From JBBRBB01 sp038206235 (lineage in GTDB: Bacteria > Bacteroidota > Bacteroidia > Chitinophagales > Chitinophagaceae): 64,000 bases of DNA. Made by a program: the position numbers and the translations under genes. How positions within the stretch are numbered: the first letter of the stretch is position 1; each line of letters starts with the position of its first letter. The notes below the pieces were generated by a model that did no database searches, had not been told where the DNA came from, and saw only the letters and a program-made list of their open reading frames with translations. The stretch covers positions 62,001 to 126,000 of the forward strand of contig JBBRBB010000004.1 of NCBI GenBank assembly GCA_038206235.1, written 5' to 3'. This document shows, piece after piece, positions 15,122 through 24,711 of the stretch.

Positions 15122-16468
15122 ATGAAAAAAAAATCAACTTATACAATTATACTTATCGCATTTGCCGTAGTATTAGGCATTATAGTTTTGGCTTACAGAA
15201 ATAAAAAAGAAAAAACAGAAACTGCAAACTATACTTTACTCAACAGAACAGGCGCCTCTGCCCAAACAGATGAATGGAAGGCTACTGTAATCCATGCTGA
15301 TCAATTAATGAATACCATACAAAAAAATCCGGGTGATGCAAAATCACTCAATCAACTTGCAGAGCTATACATACAGGAAGCAAGAGTAACGGGCAACTAT
15401 ACCTACTACGATAAAGCAGCCTTGAAATATGTAAATGATGCGCTGAAAATTGATTCTCTGAATTTTGAATCAGTCATGCTAAAATCATTGCTTTATATTT
15501 CTCAACATCATTTTGCTCAGGGGCTGGATGTTGCAAAAAAAGCAAGTACCATCAATCCATATAATTCTTATATCTACGGTATTCTTACTGATGGCAATGT
15601 AGAAATGGGAGATTATACCGCAGCAGTTGAATCGGCACAAAAAATGGTTGATATGCGGCCAGACCTTCGCTCTTATTCCCGTGTTTCGTATTTAAGAGAA
15701 ATTTACGGAGATTATCCCGGTGCTGTTGAAGCAATGGAACAAGCGATTGAATCAGGCGTTCCCGGCGAAGAGTCTACAGAATGGTCAAGGATACAAATGG
15801 GTCATCTTTACGAAAATACGGGTGAGATGAAAAAGGCTGAAATGCAATACACAATTGCATTGAATGAAAGACCAAATTATGCGTATGCTCTTGCGGGCTT
15901 AGCCCGTATTGCAACTGCATCGAAAGATTATAGCAAAGCGATTGATTTGTACACACAGGCATCTTCGCAAATAAATGATAACTCAATAAAAGAAGCGCTT
16001 GCAGATGTTTACAACTTATCTGGCAATAAAGAAAAAGCAGATAAAATTTCGGAAGAAGTGATTGATGATATGAATAAAAGTGCGCAAAGCGGCAATAGCG
16101 ATGAGAATATCGGGCATTATGTTGACAGGGAACTGGCTTACGCGTATATAAAAATAAAAGATTATGACAAAGCATTGAAACATGCTTTGCTCGAGTACAA
16201 CCGGCGCCCCGATAATATTGATGTAAATGAATGTGTAGCCTGGGCATACTACCGCAAAGGTGATTATGCAAAAGCACTCCCTTACATTAAAACCGCATTG
16301 AAAACAAATTCTAAAAATCCCACATTGCTTTGCAGGGCAGGCCTGATATATGCAAAAAATGGTGATACTGCAACAGCTAAATTACAATTGCAGCAAGCAA
16401 TGAAAGATAATCCCAATATTGCTGAAGACTTAAAAGTGGAAAGCCTTAGTGTTTTGAAGGCAATCTAA
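15122..16468 (+). CDS. TPR-repeat protein with N-terminal membrane anchor
   Basis: 448 residues. An N-terminal anchor (TIILIAFAVVLGIIVLAY) is followed by about nine tetratricopeptide repeats from about residue 60 to the end, recognisable by segments such as YDKAALKYVNDALKIDSLNF, GDYTAAVESAQKMVDMRP, KKAEMQYTIALNERPNYAYA and KALPYIKTALKTNSKNP. TPRs bind other proteins; its position between DUF4331 and HupE/UreJ-like genes suggests a scaffold for that exported system. No catalytic motif. Confidence 0.85.
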   Translation: MKKKSTYTIILIAFAVVLGIIVLAYRNKKEKTETANYTLLNRTGASAQTDEWKATVIHADQLMNTIQKNPGDAKSLNQLAELYIQEARVTGNYTYYDKAALKYVNDALKIDSLNFESVMLKSLLYISQHHFAQGLDVAKKASTINPYNSYIYGILTDGNVEMGDYTAAVESAQKMVDMRPDLRSYSRVSYLREIYGDYPGAVEAMEQAIESGVPGEESTEWSRIQMGHLYENTGEMKKAEMQYTIALNERPNYAYALAGLARIATASKDYSKAIDLYTQASSQINDNSIKEALADVYNLSGNKEKADKISEEVIDDMNKSAQSGNSDENIGHYVDRELAYAYIKIKDYDKALKHALLEYNRRPDNIDVNECVAWAYYRKGDYAKALPYIKTALKTNSKNPTLLCRAGLIYAKNGDTATAKLQLQQAMKDNPNIAEDLKVESLSVLKAI

Positions 16469-16478
16469 TCAGGGGGTG

Positions 16479-17162
16479 ATGAAAATACATTTCAATACAA
16501 AGCCTGCAGCTTTTTTATTTCTGTGCTGCGTATTTGTTTTATCTGCAATTTCCGCACAGGCGCATCCTGTAATAAACTATGCATTGAAAGATGTGCCCGT
16601 AAACCAGGTAGTTTGGTTTTACCTTAAAATGGGCATCACACATATAATTCCCAATGGTTTTGATCATATACTATTCGTTACCAGCCTGTGTTTATTAAGC
16701 AAAAAAATAAGCACCATATTGTGGCAGGCTTCTGCTTTTACTGTTGCGCATTCTATTACATTAGCCCTAAGCATGAAAAGCATTATAGTAGCGCCCGGCG
16801 CCATAGTAGAGCCTGTTATCGCTTTATCAATTATGTTTGTTGCCATTGAAAATATTTTGCTTAGTGAACTGAAAGTCTGGAGAATTGCCATCGTTTTTAT
16901 GTTTGGGCTGGTGCATGGAATGGGCTTCGCCAGTGCATTAAATGAAATAGGCATTCCCCCAAATCAATTTATCACAACCATTATTTCTTTTAATATTGGA
17001 GTTGAACTGGGACAAATCGCAGTGATACTTTTGGTGTTTGCTCTTATTATTGTTCCTTTTGGAAAATGGAATAATTACCGGCAAAGAATTGTATATCCTC
17101 TATCATTCCTTATTGCCTTAGTTGCTGCTTACTGGACGGTGGAAAGAATTGTAATGATGTGA
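16479..17162 (+). CDS. HupE/UreJ_2-family membrane protein
   Basis: 227 residues from ATG 16479 (a GTG three bases upstream is in frame; AGGGGGTG just before is an unusually strong ribosome-binding site for this genome). Signal peptide or first helix ends at SAQA. Six further hydrophobic segments with the family motifs HIIPNGFDHILFV (54-66), FTVAHSITLALS, FGLVHGMGFASAL and FNIGVELGQ. HupE/UreJ relatives are metal (nickel or cobalt) permeases or of unknown function; His residues inside helices fit metal passage. Ten bases after the TPR gene, so same operon. Confidence 0.83.
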   Translation: MKIHFNTKPAAFLFLCCVFVLSAISAQAHPVINYALKDVPVNQVVWFYLKMGITHIIPNGFDHILFVTSLCLLSKKISTILWQASAFTVAHSITLALSMKSIIVAPGAIVEPVIALSIMFVAIENILLSELKVWRIAIVFMFGLVHGMGFASALNEIGIPPNQFITTIISFNIGVELGQIAVILLVFALIIVPFGKWNNYRQRIVYPLSFLIALVAAYWTVERIVMM

Positions 17163-17706
17163 TATTTAAAAACAGTTAATCTTCAAAAAATATAACCCGC
17201 TTTATTGCCGGTTTTTTATTGATGGATGTGTGTAAGAAATGATATTTAATTTTTGCTTCCGGCTTTTGTTTTTCATGGCATCGCCGGTGCAGCCTGCCCC
17301 GAATTTATTTCGGGGGTCACTCACTTGTAAGTTCTGAACATTGGGCGGCAGGTTAAACTTCAGGTTTTATCTATAACATGCCGCAATGTGCTCTGCTTCA
17401 CACAAGCTTTGGCTGAGAAACATTGCGGAGAAAGAGAGGATTTGTTTTATTCAATGTGCATTATATATTCTCATTAAGATTATTCTTCTGCAATCAATTC
17501 AATTACCATATTTAATGCATCCTCTACTAATTTATGAAGCTGGGTTGAACCTTTATGAATGGATGGTTGTGATTAAGCTGTTTTATAGGGTTAAAGTTTC
17601 GGCTGCAATCAGGGTACCGAACTTGCGACAGACGCGGAGTAAAGAATCCTAATAAATACAATACAATGAATGGACGTAAAGGGCGAAGATAGCTACTTAC
17701 GATTAC
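17163..17706. other. Convergent intergenic region with a REP-like hairpin
   Basis: Between the HupE gene and the end of the defence operon. It contains the hairpin CCCCGAA-TTTAT-TTCGGGG (17297-17315) and a weak imperfect hairpin before a T-run near 17190-17210 that may terminate the HupE transcript. An 88-codon frame inside has no protein-like character. Nothing else recognised. Confidence 0.55.
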
Positions 17707-18030
17707 CTATTCTATACGATTACCTTTCTTATCATATAGACCGGTTGATTTTAGAAAGGCTACAGCAGGATTGTATTGTTTTCTTGAAATATATGGACGA
17801 ACTTTATCTCTATTAACAGAATCTAAGTTTTGGTAAGCATTATATAATTCTTTTACTATTAATTTTTCAATGAGAGGATTATGTTTCCCTTCAAAATATT
17901 CTCTGCCTCCGCGATAGTATGTAAGATTATCACCTTGTAATTTAATATCATGATATATAGCTGTACCTTCTGTACCTACTTTCGCGGGAATAGTTTTTAG
18001 TTTTTCAACAAATTCTTCATACGACAACAT
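17707..18030 (-). CDS. Small hypothetical protein at the end of the type I R-M operon
   Basis: 107 residues, no family recognised. Soluble, mixed charge, with segments YEEFVEKLKTIPAKVGTEGT and VKELYNAYQNLDSVNRDKVR, followed by YISRKQYNPAVAFLKSTGLY. It begins 19 bases after hsdR and is therefore the last gene of the eight-gene defence operon. Could be a regulator, an inhibitor of the system or cargo; no evidence decides. Confidence 0.65.
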   Translation of the reverse strand: MLSYEEFVEKLKTIPAKVGTEGTAIYHDIKLQGDNLTYYRGGREYFEGKHNPLIEKLIVKELYNAYQNLDSVNRDKVRPYISRKQYNPAVAFLKSTGLYDKKGNRIE

Positions 18031-18049
18031 AAAAAAACTACTTTTTCTT

Positions 18050-21000
18050 TTATAAAAACTGGTTTCCTTTATCGGTTACCCACCAATCCGCCATCAACTC
18101 CGCCTGTTTCATTACGGTTTCAATAGCCTTTGGTTGTTTGTCCGGAGGATAACCGTATTTATTTAATGTCCTTCTTACTATTACCATCAACTTTGCTCTT
18201 GCACTTTCTCTGATGGTCCAGTCAATCGTCGCATTCTTTTTTACTTTATCTGCAATTTCCCTTGCAATATCTCTCAGTATATCATCACCCAATACTTGCA
18301 CGGCGCTATCATTCACCTCAAGGGCATTATAAAATGCTACTTCATCTGTTGATAAACCAAGCCGCTCACCTTCTTTATCGCTTTCTTTTATATTCTTTGC
18401 AATATTGATGAGTTCCTGGATGATTTCTGCTGTGGTCAGTAAATTATTCTGGTATCTTTTAATTACATTTTCCAGCATTTCTAATAACGCCCTGCTTTTT
18501 ACAAGATTCGTTTTTGCCCTGCTTTTTATTTCATTGTTCAAAATCTTTTTCAATAATTCTAGTGCAAGATTTTTATGCTGCATGTTTTTTACTTCAAGCA
18601 AAAACTCATCAGATAAAATAGAAATATCCGGTTTTTTAATACCTGCTGCATCAAAAATATCAACTACTGTATCGCTGCTTATAGAGGTGTCTACAATTTG
18701 CTTAATTGCTGTTTCGAGCTCTGCATCTGATTTTCCGGTACCTACACCTTCAAATTTTGTAAGCCTTGCTTTTATTGCCTGGAAAAAAGCCACATCATCT
18801 TTTATTTTCATGGCTTGCTCATTCGGAATGGATAATGCAAAAACCTGGCTTAATAAAGTAACTTCTTTTATAAATCTTTCTTTCCCTTCTTTCAATCCTA
18901 AAATATGTTCTTCAGCCTGTAGAATAATGGATAGCTTTTCTCTCGCATCAACATGAAAGAACCTTCTATAATTAAACTTGAAACTATTTTCATAATAAGC
19001 TTCCGGCTCTTCCACCAAAATATCATCGTGTGTTTTACTCTCTTCATTAAACATCTGCTTTACCACTTCAAGTTTTTCAAGCATCAGCTCAATTGCCTTA
19101 TCAATTTTCTCCGTTGGAGTTCCTTTTCCTCCTGCATCAGCATAAAACGATAGCGCCTGCTTTAAATCAGTGGCTATGCCTAAGTAATCCACTACCAGCC
19201 CTCCTTTTACATCTTTAAAAATCCTGTTTACCCTTGCTATTGCCTGCATCAGGTTATGACCTCTCATTGGCTTATCAATATATAAGGTCTTCAATATCGG
19301 CGCATCAAAACCAGTAAGCCACATGTCGCGGACAATAACAAGCTTCAAAGAATCAGTTTCATCTTTCATTCTATCTGCCAAAACTTTTCTTTGAGTTTTT
19401 GTTGTATGATGCTTTTGCATTTCCACTCCATCGGAACTTGCTGCAGTCATTACAACTTTTATCACGCCCTTGCTTAAATCATCATTATGCCACTCAGGAC
19501 GCAGAGCAATAATTTCTTTATATAAATCAACGGCAATTCTCCGACTCATAGCGACAATCATAGCTTTACTCTCCAACACTTTTTGTCTTTCTTCAAAATG
19601 GGTAACAATATCTTTCGATAAATTTTTAATTCGCTCTTTGTTGCCTATAATGGCTTCTAACTTTGCCCATTTTGCTTTTGCTCTCTGGCTTTCTGATAGC
19701 TCATCTGATTCTTCGAGTTCTTTATCAAATTCCTCAATTAATTTTTTACCCTCTTCGGTTAAATTCACTTTCGCCAAACGACTTTCATAATAAATCCTTA
19801 CAGTAGCACCATCAGTTACTGCCTGGGCAATATCATAAATATCAATATACTGACCGAATACCTGCGGTGTATTTACATCCGTGCTCTCTATTGGTGTTCC
19901 TGTAAAGCCTATATAAGTTGCATTGGGCAAAGCATCTCTCATGTATTTTGCAAAACCATAAGCAATGCGTTTACCTGTTACTTCTTTGGTGTCAGGATTT
20001 TTTTGGTCAATCAGTTTTGCTTCAAAACCGTATTGTGTTCTGTGTGCTTCATCTGCAATCACAATAATATTTGTTCTGTTTGAAAGCCTGTCATAACTTT
20101 CTTTGCCCTCTTCAGGCATAAACTTTTGAATGGTTGTAAACACAATACCGCCACTTGCCACATTCAGTAATTCTTTTAAATCTTTCCTGTCTGCTGCCTG
20201 TACAGGCTCCTGCCGCAATAATTGTGTTGACGAAGCAAACGTATCAAACAACTGTTCATCCAAATCGTTGCGGTCTGTTATTACTACGATAGTTGGATTC
20301 TGCATTTCAGGCGAGGTGATTAATTTACCTGCATAGAAAACCATGCTTAAACTTTTTCCGCTGCCCTGTGTATGCCATACAACACCTCCTTTTTTATTTC
20401 CATTTGCAGATGATGCTTGTATAGTTGATTCTACTGCCCTGTTCACTGCATGATACTGGTGATAGGCTGCCAGTTTCTTTTCTGTAATAATTTGTGTGAT
20501 GCCTGTTTTTGCATTCCCGATTCCTTCGGATCGGGATTTCGGAGAAACCTCTACGTCCCTTTTTGTTTTTTCAAATACAATAAAATTGCGCACAAGGTCG
20601 AGCAGTGTTGCATGATTAAGCATTCCTTTTATCAATACTTCTAATTGAGGTTTAAACCGTGAAGCTTCTTTACTGCCATCAATAGTTTTCCATGCCATAA
20701 AGCGGCTGTAGCCTGCAGATAAACTGCCTGCCCTGCACTCATGACCGTCTGAAATAACACAAACAGCATTGTAAGTAAAGAGTGATGGAATAGTTGCTTT
20801 GTAGGTTTGTATTTGTTCATAAGCTTTGCTTAAAGTAGCCTGTTCGTCCATTGCATTCTTTAATTCCATTACTGCCAGTGGAATGCCGTTTACGAATAAC
20901 AAAACATCGGGACGCTTATTTTGGTTATTCTCAATAATGATATACTGGTTAACTGCTAAAAATTCATTGTTCTGCCAGTTATCAAAATCTATTAAAGCCA

Positions 21001-21334
21001 CTTCATGGCTTCTCTCATACCCATCCTGCTGATAAGGAATTTTTACTTTCTCCAACAAGTATTGATGAAAGATTTCGTTATTATGCAGCAAATCGGGTGA
21101 ATAGATGCGTAATAATTTTTGTATTGCCTGTCCCTGTGCCTCTTTGGAAATATGAGGGTTTAATGCAGCAATGGCTTTACTTAATCTTCCAGTTAAAATA
21201 ATTTGCTCAAAGCCTTCTCTTTCCTGCTGCTCAGCACCGGGAGCGATTGCCAAACCGCATATGTATTCCCAGCCAAGTGATTGCAGCGTTTCAATAGCAA
21301 TGGTTTCAATATGACTTTCGGTGATGGGTTTCAA
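18050..21334 (-). CDS. hsdR: Type I restriction enzyme subunit R (HsdR)
   Basis: 1094 residues. N-terminal PD-(D/E)xK nuclease: RPDVLLF at 141-147 and VMELKNA at 155-161. Superfamily 2 translocase: GSGKS at 324-328, DEAH at 428-431 with IVIADEAHRTQYGF, motif III-like GFTGTPIES, motif VI region QAIARVNRIFKD. C-terminal helical region contacts the methylase. It cleaves DNA at a distance after ATP-driven translocation when the site is unmethylated. An in-frame palindromic insert (VSPKSRSEGIGN, about 263-274) lies between nuclease and motor and matches the REP-like repeat at 20515-20536. Six bases after the DUF4276 gene. Confidence 0.96.
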   Translation of the reverse strand: MKPITESHIETIAIETLQSLGWEYICGLAIAPGAEQQEREGFEQIILTGRLSKAIAALNPHISKEAQGQAIQKLLRIYSPDLLHNNEIFHQYLLEKVKIPYQQDGYERSHEVALIDFDNWQNNEFLAVNQYIIIENNQNKRPDVLLFVNGIPLAVMELKNAMDEQATLSKAYEQIQTYKATIPSLFTYNAVCVISDGHECRAGSLSAGYSRFMAWKTIDGSKEASRFKPQLEVLIKGMLNHATLLDLVRNFIVFEKTKRDVEVSPKSRSEGIGNAKTGITQIITEKKLAAYHQYHAVNRAVESTIQASSANGNKKGGVVWHTQGSGKSLSMVFYAGKLITSPEMQNPTIVVITDRNDLDEQLFDTFASSTQLLRQEPVQAADRKDLKELLNVASGGIVFTTIQKFMPEEGKESYDRLSNRTNIIVIADEAHRTQYGFEAKLIDQKNPDTKEVTGKRIAYGFAKYMRDALPNATYIGFTGTPIESTDVNTPQVFGQYIDIYDIAQAVTDGATVRIYYESRLAKVNLTEEGKKLIEEFDKELEESDELSESQRAKAKWAKLEAIIGNKERIKNLSKDIVTHFEERQKVLESKAMIVAMSRRIAVDLYKEIIALRPEWHNDDLSKGVIKVVMTAASSDGVEMQKHHTTKTQRKVLADRMKDETDSLKLVIVRDMWLTGFDAPILKTLYIDKPMRGHNLMQAIARVNRIFKDVKGGLVVDYLGIATDLKQALSFYADAGGKGTPTEKIDKAIELMLEKLEVVKQMFNEESKTHDDILVEEPEAYYENSFKFNYRRFFHVDAREKLSIILQAEEHILGLKEGKERFIKEVTLLSQVFALSIPNEQAMKIKDDVAFFQAIKARLTKFEGVGTGKSDAELETAIKQIVDTSISSDTVVDIFDAAGIKKPDISILSDEFLLEVKNMQHKNLALELLKKILNNEIKSRAKTNLVKSRALLEMLENVIKRYQNNLLTTAEIIQELINIAKNIKESDKEGERLGLSTDEVAFYNALEVNDSAVQVLGDDILRDIAREIADKVKKNATIDWTIRESARAKLMVIVRRTLNKYGYPPDKQPKAIETVMKQAELMADWWVTDKGNQFL
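20515..20536. repeat. REP-like palindrome inserted in frame in hsdR
   Basis: TCCCGAT (20515-20521) and ATCGGGA (20530-20536) with loop TCCTTCGG. It shares the CCCGAT core with the palindrome at 8733-8752. It is translated as part of a Ser/Gly-rich linker of HsdR without breaking the frame. Confidence 0.65.
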
Positions 21335-21340
21335 CGGCTG

Positions 21341-21949
21341 TCAGTTTTGTATACAATTTGTTATACCCAGCCAAAAAACCTGAAAGCTCTTTGAACGATT
21401 TTTTAAAGGCTGCATAAACTTAGATATTTCATACGCTGCTTCTGTTTTTCTTAATCCCGTTTTGAAATAACCATTTCTTTGCAGCAATCTTTCCATTGAT
21501 TCCCATGTGGCTTTAATATTGTCAGGGTTTTTATATGCAGCTTTATTTTCAAAAGTTTTAGAAAGTTTTGGGTAAGCTAATCTCATTGCATCAGGATCGC
21601 CAAAGAACCAAGCTTCAATTTCTTCAATCGCTATACGATTTAAAACTTGAAAGGAATTATTTTGAATGGATGATTTGATTGTTAATCCCGCATCTTCTGC
21701 CATTTTATTTAATTTGTTTTTCAATGCTATACAGTCTTCAGAATCTCTATCTATCAAAACGATAATTTTGTAATCAGCGGGAATCCATTTAGCATAACCT
21801 TTTAATTCTTTCGGAAGATTTTTAATCAAATCTTTTTTACCTTGGTAACGTATGCATCTGTATGTGTACTCACCTGTAATAATCAAAGGCATAATGTTGT
21901 CGAGAACCTTTTCGACAGATTCTTCTTCTAATAAAAATTCAAAATGCAT
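21341..21949 (-). CDS. DUF4276/RloB-like protein, TOPRIM-like
   Basis: 202 residues. LLEEESVEKVL near the start and VLIDRDSEDC at 64-73 give the Glu ... Asp-x-Asp arrangement of TOPRIM-type nucleases, and IEEIEAWFFGDPDAM is a DUF4276 signature. In known systems (Rlo genes inside Campylobacter type I loci, AbiL, and more distantly PARIS and split OLD systems) such a protein is the effector partner of an ABC-type ATPase. Here the ATPase gene is directly upstream, two bases apart. Nuclease activity is inference; anti-phage role is by analogy. Confidence 0.78.
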   Translation of the reverse strand: MHFEFLLEEESVEKVLDNIMPLIITGEYTYRCIRYQGKKDLIKNLPKELKGYAKWIPADYKIIVLIDRDSEDCIALKNKLNKMAEDAGLTIKSSIQNNSFQVLNRIAIEEIEAWFFGDPDAMRLAYPKLSKTFENKAAYKNPDNIKATWESMERLLQRNGYFKTGLRKTEAAYEISKFMQPLKNRSKSFQVFWLGITNCIQN

Positions 21950-21951
21950 AA

Positions 21952-23199
21952 TTATTTTTTCCTGGGTTTGAATTTATAACTACCTGCATTTACAAGTGGG
22001 TCGCCAACTTCAAAATGTCCTTCAGCCCATAAATTACCTAACAGAGCGCCTTCGTCAATAAATTCATTAATGCCCTGCATATCGGATGTTTTTTTTGCCT
22101 GAGTGTAGCCTTTTTCATCACGATATAAAACATACAGTTCATTAGGACGAAGTCCATTTACAAAATAAGGGCTGTGTGTAGTTACCATTAATTGTGAAAA
22201 TTCTGCTGCTGCCCTGCATTCTTCACAAAGCTGTGGAAGTAATCTCGGATGAAGTTGATTTTCGGGTTCCTCTATTCCAATTAATTGAGGAGGATTTGGG
22301 TCATTGAGAACGATAAGATAAGCAAGCATTTTTAATGTTCCATCTGAAGCAAACTTTGACAAAATTGGCTTTTCAAATGGAGCATCTTTTATGGTTAATA
22401 ATAGTCTGCCGTCCTGCATTATATCGGCTTCAACTTTTTCAAGTCTGGGAACTCTCCTAGAAAGCGTGTTGAAGATTTTTGATAATAATTCTGAATGTTG
22501 TTCTTTGAGATATTGTATCACGTTCGGTAAATTGTCTCCAACAGCAGATAATCTTTCCTGAGGGCCGGCTTCCGGAACACCTCTTGTTTGGTCAGCAGTT
22601 AGATATGACAAGTACCATCCGGTTATAAACCGTCTTAAAGCAATAACACGCGGGTTTTTTGATAATTGACCGAGAGTATTTACAGCAAGCATTTCAGGGC
22701 TATCAAGTGATTCATCCATTTTTTCATCCGAAATGTCCGGCGCCTCTCCCGTAATTACTTTTCCTTGTCCCTTCTGAAATTCAAGAAATGCAAACGGTCT
22801 TCCTTTTTCGCTGCGTTTCCAAAGCAATTTCTCACTATCTACATAAGGACCTTTATTATTCTCACCAATTTTCAATTCGTAAGTAATTAGGGGACTATCA
22901 GGTGTTTCACGATATTTTATTTCAAAGCTAATTGGTCCCTCACAGCCTTTTGTTCTCAACTCTTTAAATCTTCCCCTTTTATCCCATGCTTTTCTTAACC
23001 CGACTGAGAAACATTCGCTTAAAAATGCAAAGACATCAAATACGGTGGATTTGCCACTTCCATTGGGTCCAAGAAAAACGGTTAGCGGTTTTATTTCTTT
23101 TAATTCTAAGTTATACAACGCCCTGTAATTTTGAACTCTTAGATATTCAATGCGGGGTACAACTGTTGATTTGCCTTGTATCTTTTTTTCTTTTTTCAT
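21952..23199 (-). CDS. OLD/RloA-like AAA (ABC-type) ATPase
   Basis: 415 residues. Walker A GPNGSGKST at 44-52, an ABC-signature-like FASDGTLKML at 283-292, Walker B IGIEEPE at 307-313 and H-loop THSP at 341-344. This is an SMC/ABC-like ATPase of the AAA_15/AAA_21 type without transporter domains. With the DUF4276 protein behind it, it forms a two-gene module of the kind found in AbiL/Rlo anti-phage loci. It lies inside the type I operon, nine bases after hsdS, so its expression is tied to restriction. Confidence 0.87.
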   Translation of the reverse strand: MKKEKKIQGKSTVVPRIEYLRVQNYRALYNLELKEIKPLTVFLGPNGSGKSTVFDVFAFLSECFSVGLRKAWDKRGRFKELRTKGCEGPISFEIKYRETPDSPLITYELKIGENNKGPYVDSEKLLWKRSEKGRPFAFLEFQKGQGKVITGEAPDISDEKMDESLDSPEMLAVNTLGQLSKNPRVIALRRFITGWYLSYLTADQTRGVPEAGPQERLSAVGDNLPNVIQYLKEQHSELLSKIFNTLSRRVPRLEKVEADIMQDGRLLLTIKDAPFEKPILSKFASDGTLKMLAYLIVLNDPNPPQLIGIEEPENQLHPRLLPQLCEECRAAAEFSQLMVTTHSPYFVNGLRPNELYVLYRDEKGYTQAKKTSDMQGINEFIDEGALLGNLWAEGHFEVGDPLVNAGSYKFKPRKK

Positions 23200-23208
23200 T
23201 TTACAAAT

Positions 23209-24702
23209 TTAATTATTTAGTACTCTCACTTCTCCACTCATTAGCTTTGGTAGCAATGCATCCCTTAATTGAGTGAGTTGTTTTATTTGTTTATAATTTG
23301 AATCTTTTTTATTCCAATAATCTTTAACTATGATTGAAAATTGTAAAACTTTTTCTTTTGAAGGCAACTTAAATTCAGGTATTTGCAAACCATCAATCGC
23401 AAGCATATTTACTGTAGAACCATTGGTTGCTCCAACTATTTGTTGACGCATTTCTTGTGTCATAAGCAAATAATAAATGAATTGGTTTGTTAAGTATGTG
23501 TCTTTGAATAAAGTTAATCTATAAATATGCTGGGTGAATAAACCACTGCTTCCAAAAGAATCAGGAACAATTGCCGGGAATCCAATTAATCTAAATTCAT
23601 GTCCTTGTTCAGTATTTGTTACTATAATATCTCCAGCATTTAAGAGATGTCTGTCCCTATATTCACCGATATAAAATTTTATTCCATCACGTTTATAACC
23701 TCCAAATTCGAAAACTGAATTCAAGTTATGCATTGGCATTCCTTCGGTTTCTGATAAACCACTTCCTTTGTAACTTAATCCTCTAAAAACTTCAATGTGT
23801 TGAGATAATGTATTTGTTTCCCAACTTTCATTCGCTTCTTCCACAAACCACTGCCTGAAAAGCGTTTCAGCTAATTGCTCTAAAGTTTTGTTTTGGTGAT
23901 GTAGTAAATCTATTTTATCGTCGAGGCTGTTGAGGGTGGAAACAATGGCGATTTGTTCTTTTAGTGGTGGAACGGAAATTGATATTTGGTCAAATGTATC
24001 TTTAGTTATTGTATCGAATACTGCTCCGTAAGAATTAGAAATAAAAGTTGAAATATTATTTTTTAAAAGATAATACAAAAAGTCATTTGAGGTAATGTCT
24101 TTGTTTGCATCTATACCATAATTTGATTGATTGAATGCCATATCTTTTCCAAGCATTGATACAACACCTACTGTGCCTCTTGCTGAAATAATTATTTGTC
24201 CTTTCTTTAAAATTTTAGTACTACTTTCTTTAAACCCTTTTTCTGTTATCTTCTTTTCAGCATCAAAACAATATTTCTTGCCGTTGTTAAAATCAGTAAC
24301 TGATAACCAAGGTATATCTCCGCCCCAATATTCAGATACTGTAGTTTTTGGGGTTCCTCCTCCATAGAGTTTCATTAAATCAGAAAATTTGTATTTCTTC
24401 CATCTTTCATAAAAAACAATTCCAACTCTGTCTATATGCTCAACTACATCTTTATCTTTTATAGTTGCGTAATCGAGCAGGTCAATTTTATAAGGCAGGT
24501 TTAAATCTTCTAATTGTCCGTTAAGTTTTAGTATATCATCAAAACTTATACTTCTGCCTTTTACAGCAAGGTCAATGTCTGAGCCTTCTTTATAATTTCC
24601 TTTTGCACGGGAACCGAAAAGAATTCCTTCATCAATTTTTGAATAGCTTTCAAAAACTTTTTGTATGCGTTCAATTGTATTATCAGATAAACCGAATTTC
24701 AT
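23209..24702 (-). CDS. hsdS: MNT nucleotidyltransferase fused to type I specificity subunit HsdS
   Basis: 497 residues in one uninterrupted frame. Residues 1-97 are an MNT domain: ILFGSRAKGNYKEGSDID at 27-44 is an exact GS-x10-DxD (Gly30, Ser31, Asp42, Asp44), and KIDLLD (Asp74) supplies the third carboxylate. From about 100 an HsdS protein follows: first target-recognition domain (KLYGGGTPKT ... IISARGTVG), conserved helix (LKEQIAIVSTLNSLDDKI ... LEQLAETLFRQWF), second recognition domain (about 297-450) and final helix (LTQLRDALLPKLMSGEV). HsdS gives DNA sequence specificity to both methylase and nuclease. MNT enzymes of HEPN/MNT modules silence the HEPN RNase by adding AMP to a tyrosine. 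The HEPN gene lies nine bases upstream. Fusing antitoxin to the specificity subunit is the most unusual feature of the window. Confidence 0.9.
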   Translation of the reverse strand: MKFGLSDNTIERIQKVFESYSKIDEGILFGSRAKGNYKEGSDIDLAVKGRSISFDDILKLNGQLEDLNLPYKIDLLDYATIKDKDVVEHIDRVGIVFYERWKKYKFSDLMKLYGGGTPKTTVSEYWGGDIPWLSVTDFNNGKKYCFDAEKKITEKGFKESSTKILKKGQIIISARGTVGVVSMLGKDMAFNQSNYGIDANKDITSNDFLYYLLKNNISTFISNSYGAVFDTITKDTFDQISISVPPLKEQIAIVSTLNSLDDKIDLLHHQNKTLEQLAETLFRQWFVEEANESWETNTLSQHIEVFRGLSYKGSGLSETEGMPMHNLNSVFEFGGYKRDGIKFYIGEYRDRHLLNAGDIIVTNTEQGHEFRLIGFPAIVPDSFGSSGLFTQHIYRLTLFKDTYLTNQFIYYLLMTQEMRQQIVGATNGSTVNMLAIDGLQIPEFKLPSKEKVLQFSIIVKDYWNKKDSNYKQIKQLTQLRDALLPKLMSGEVRVLNN

Positions 24703-24711
24703 TTTTGCGGG

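Noticed and set aside
15774..16277. 167-codon minus-strand ORF rich in Cys and His
   Set aside because: Antisense to the TPR gene; its residues mirror TPR codons and no domain is present.
17386..17652. 88-codon ORF between the HupE gene and the defence operon
   Set aside because: No family resemblance, no promoter box and irregular composition; treated as chance.
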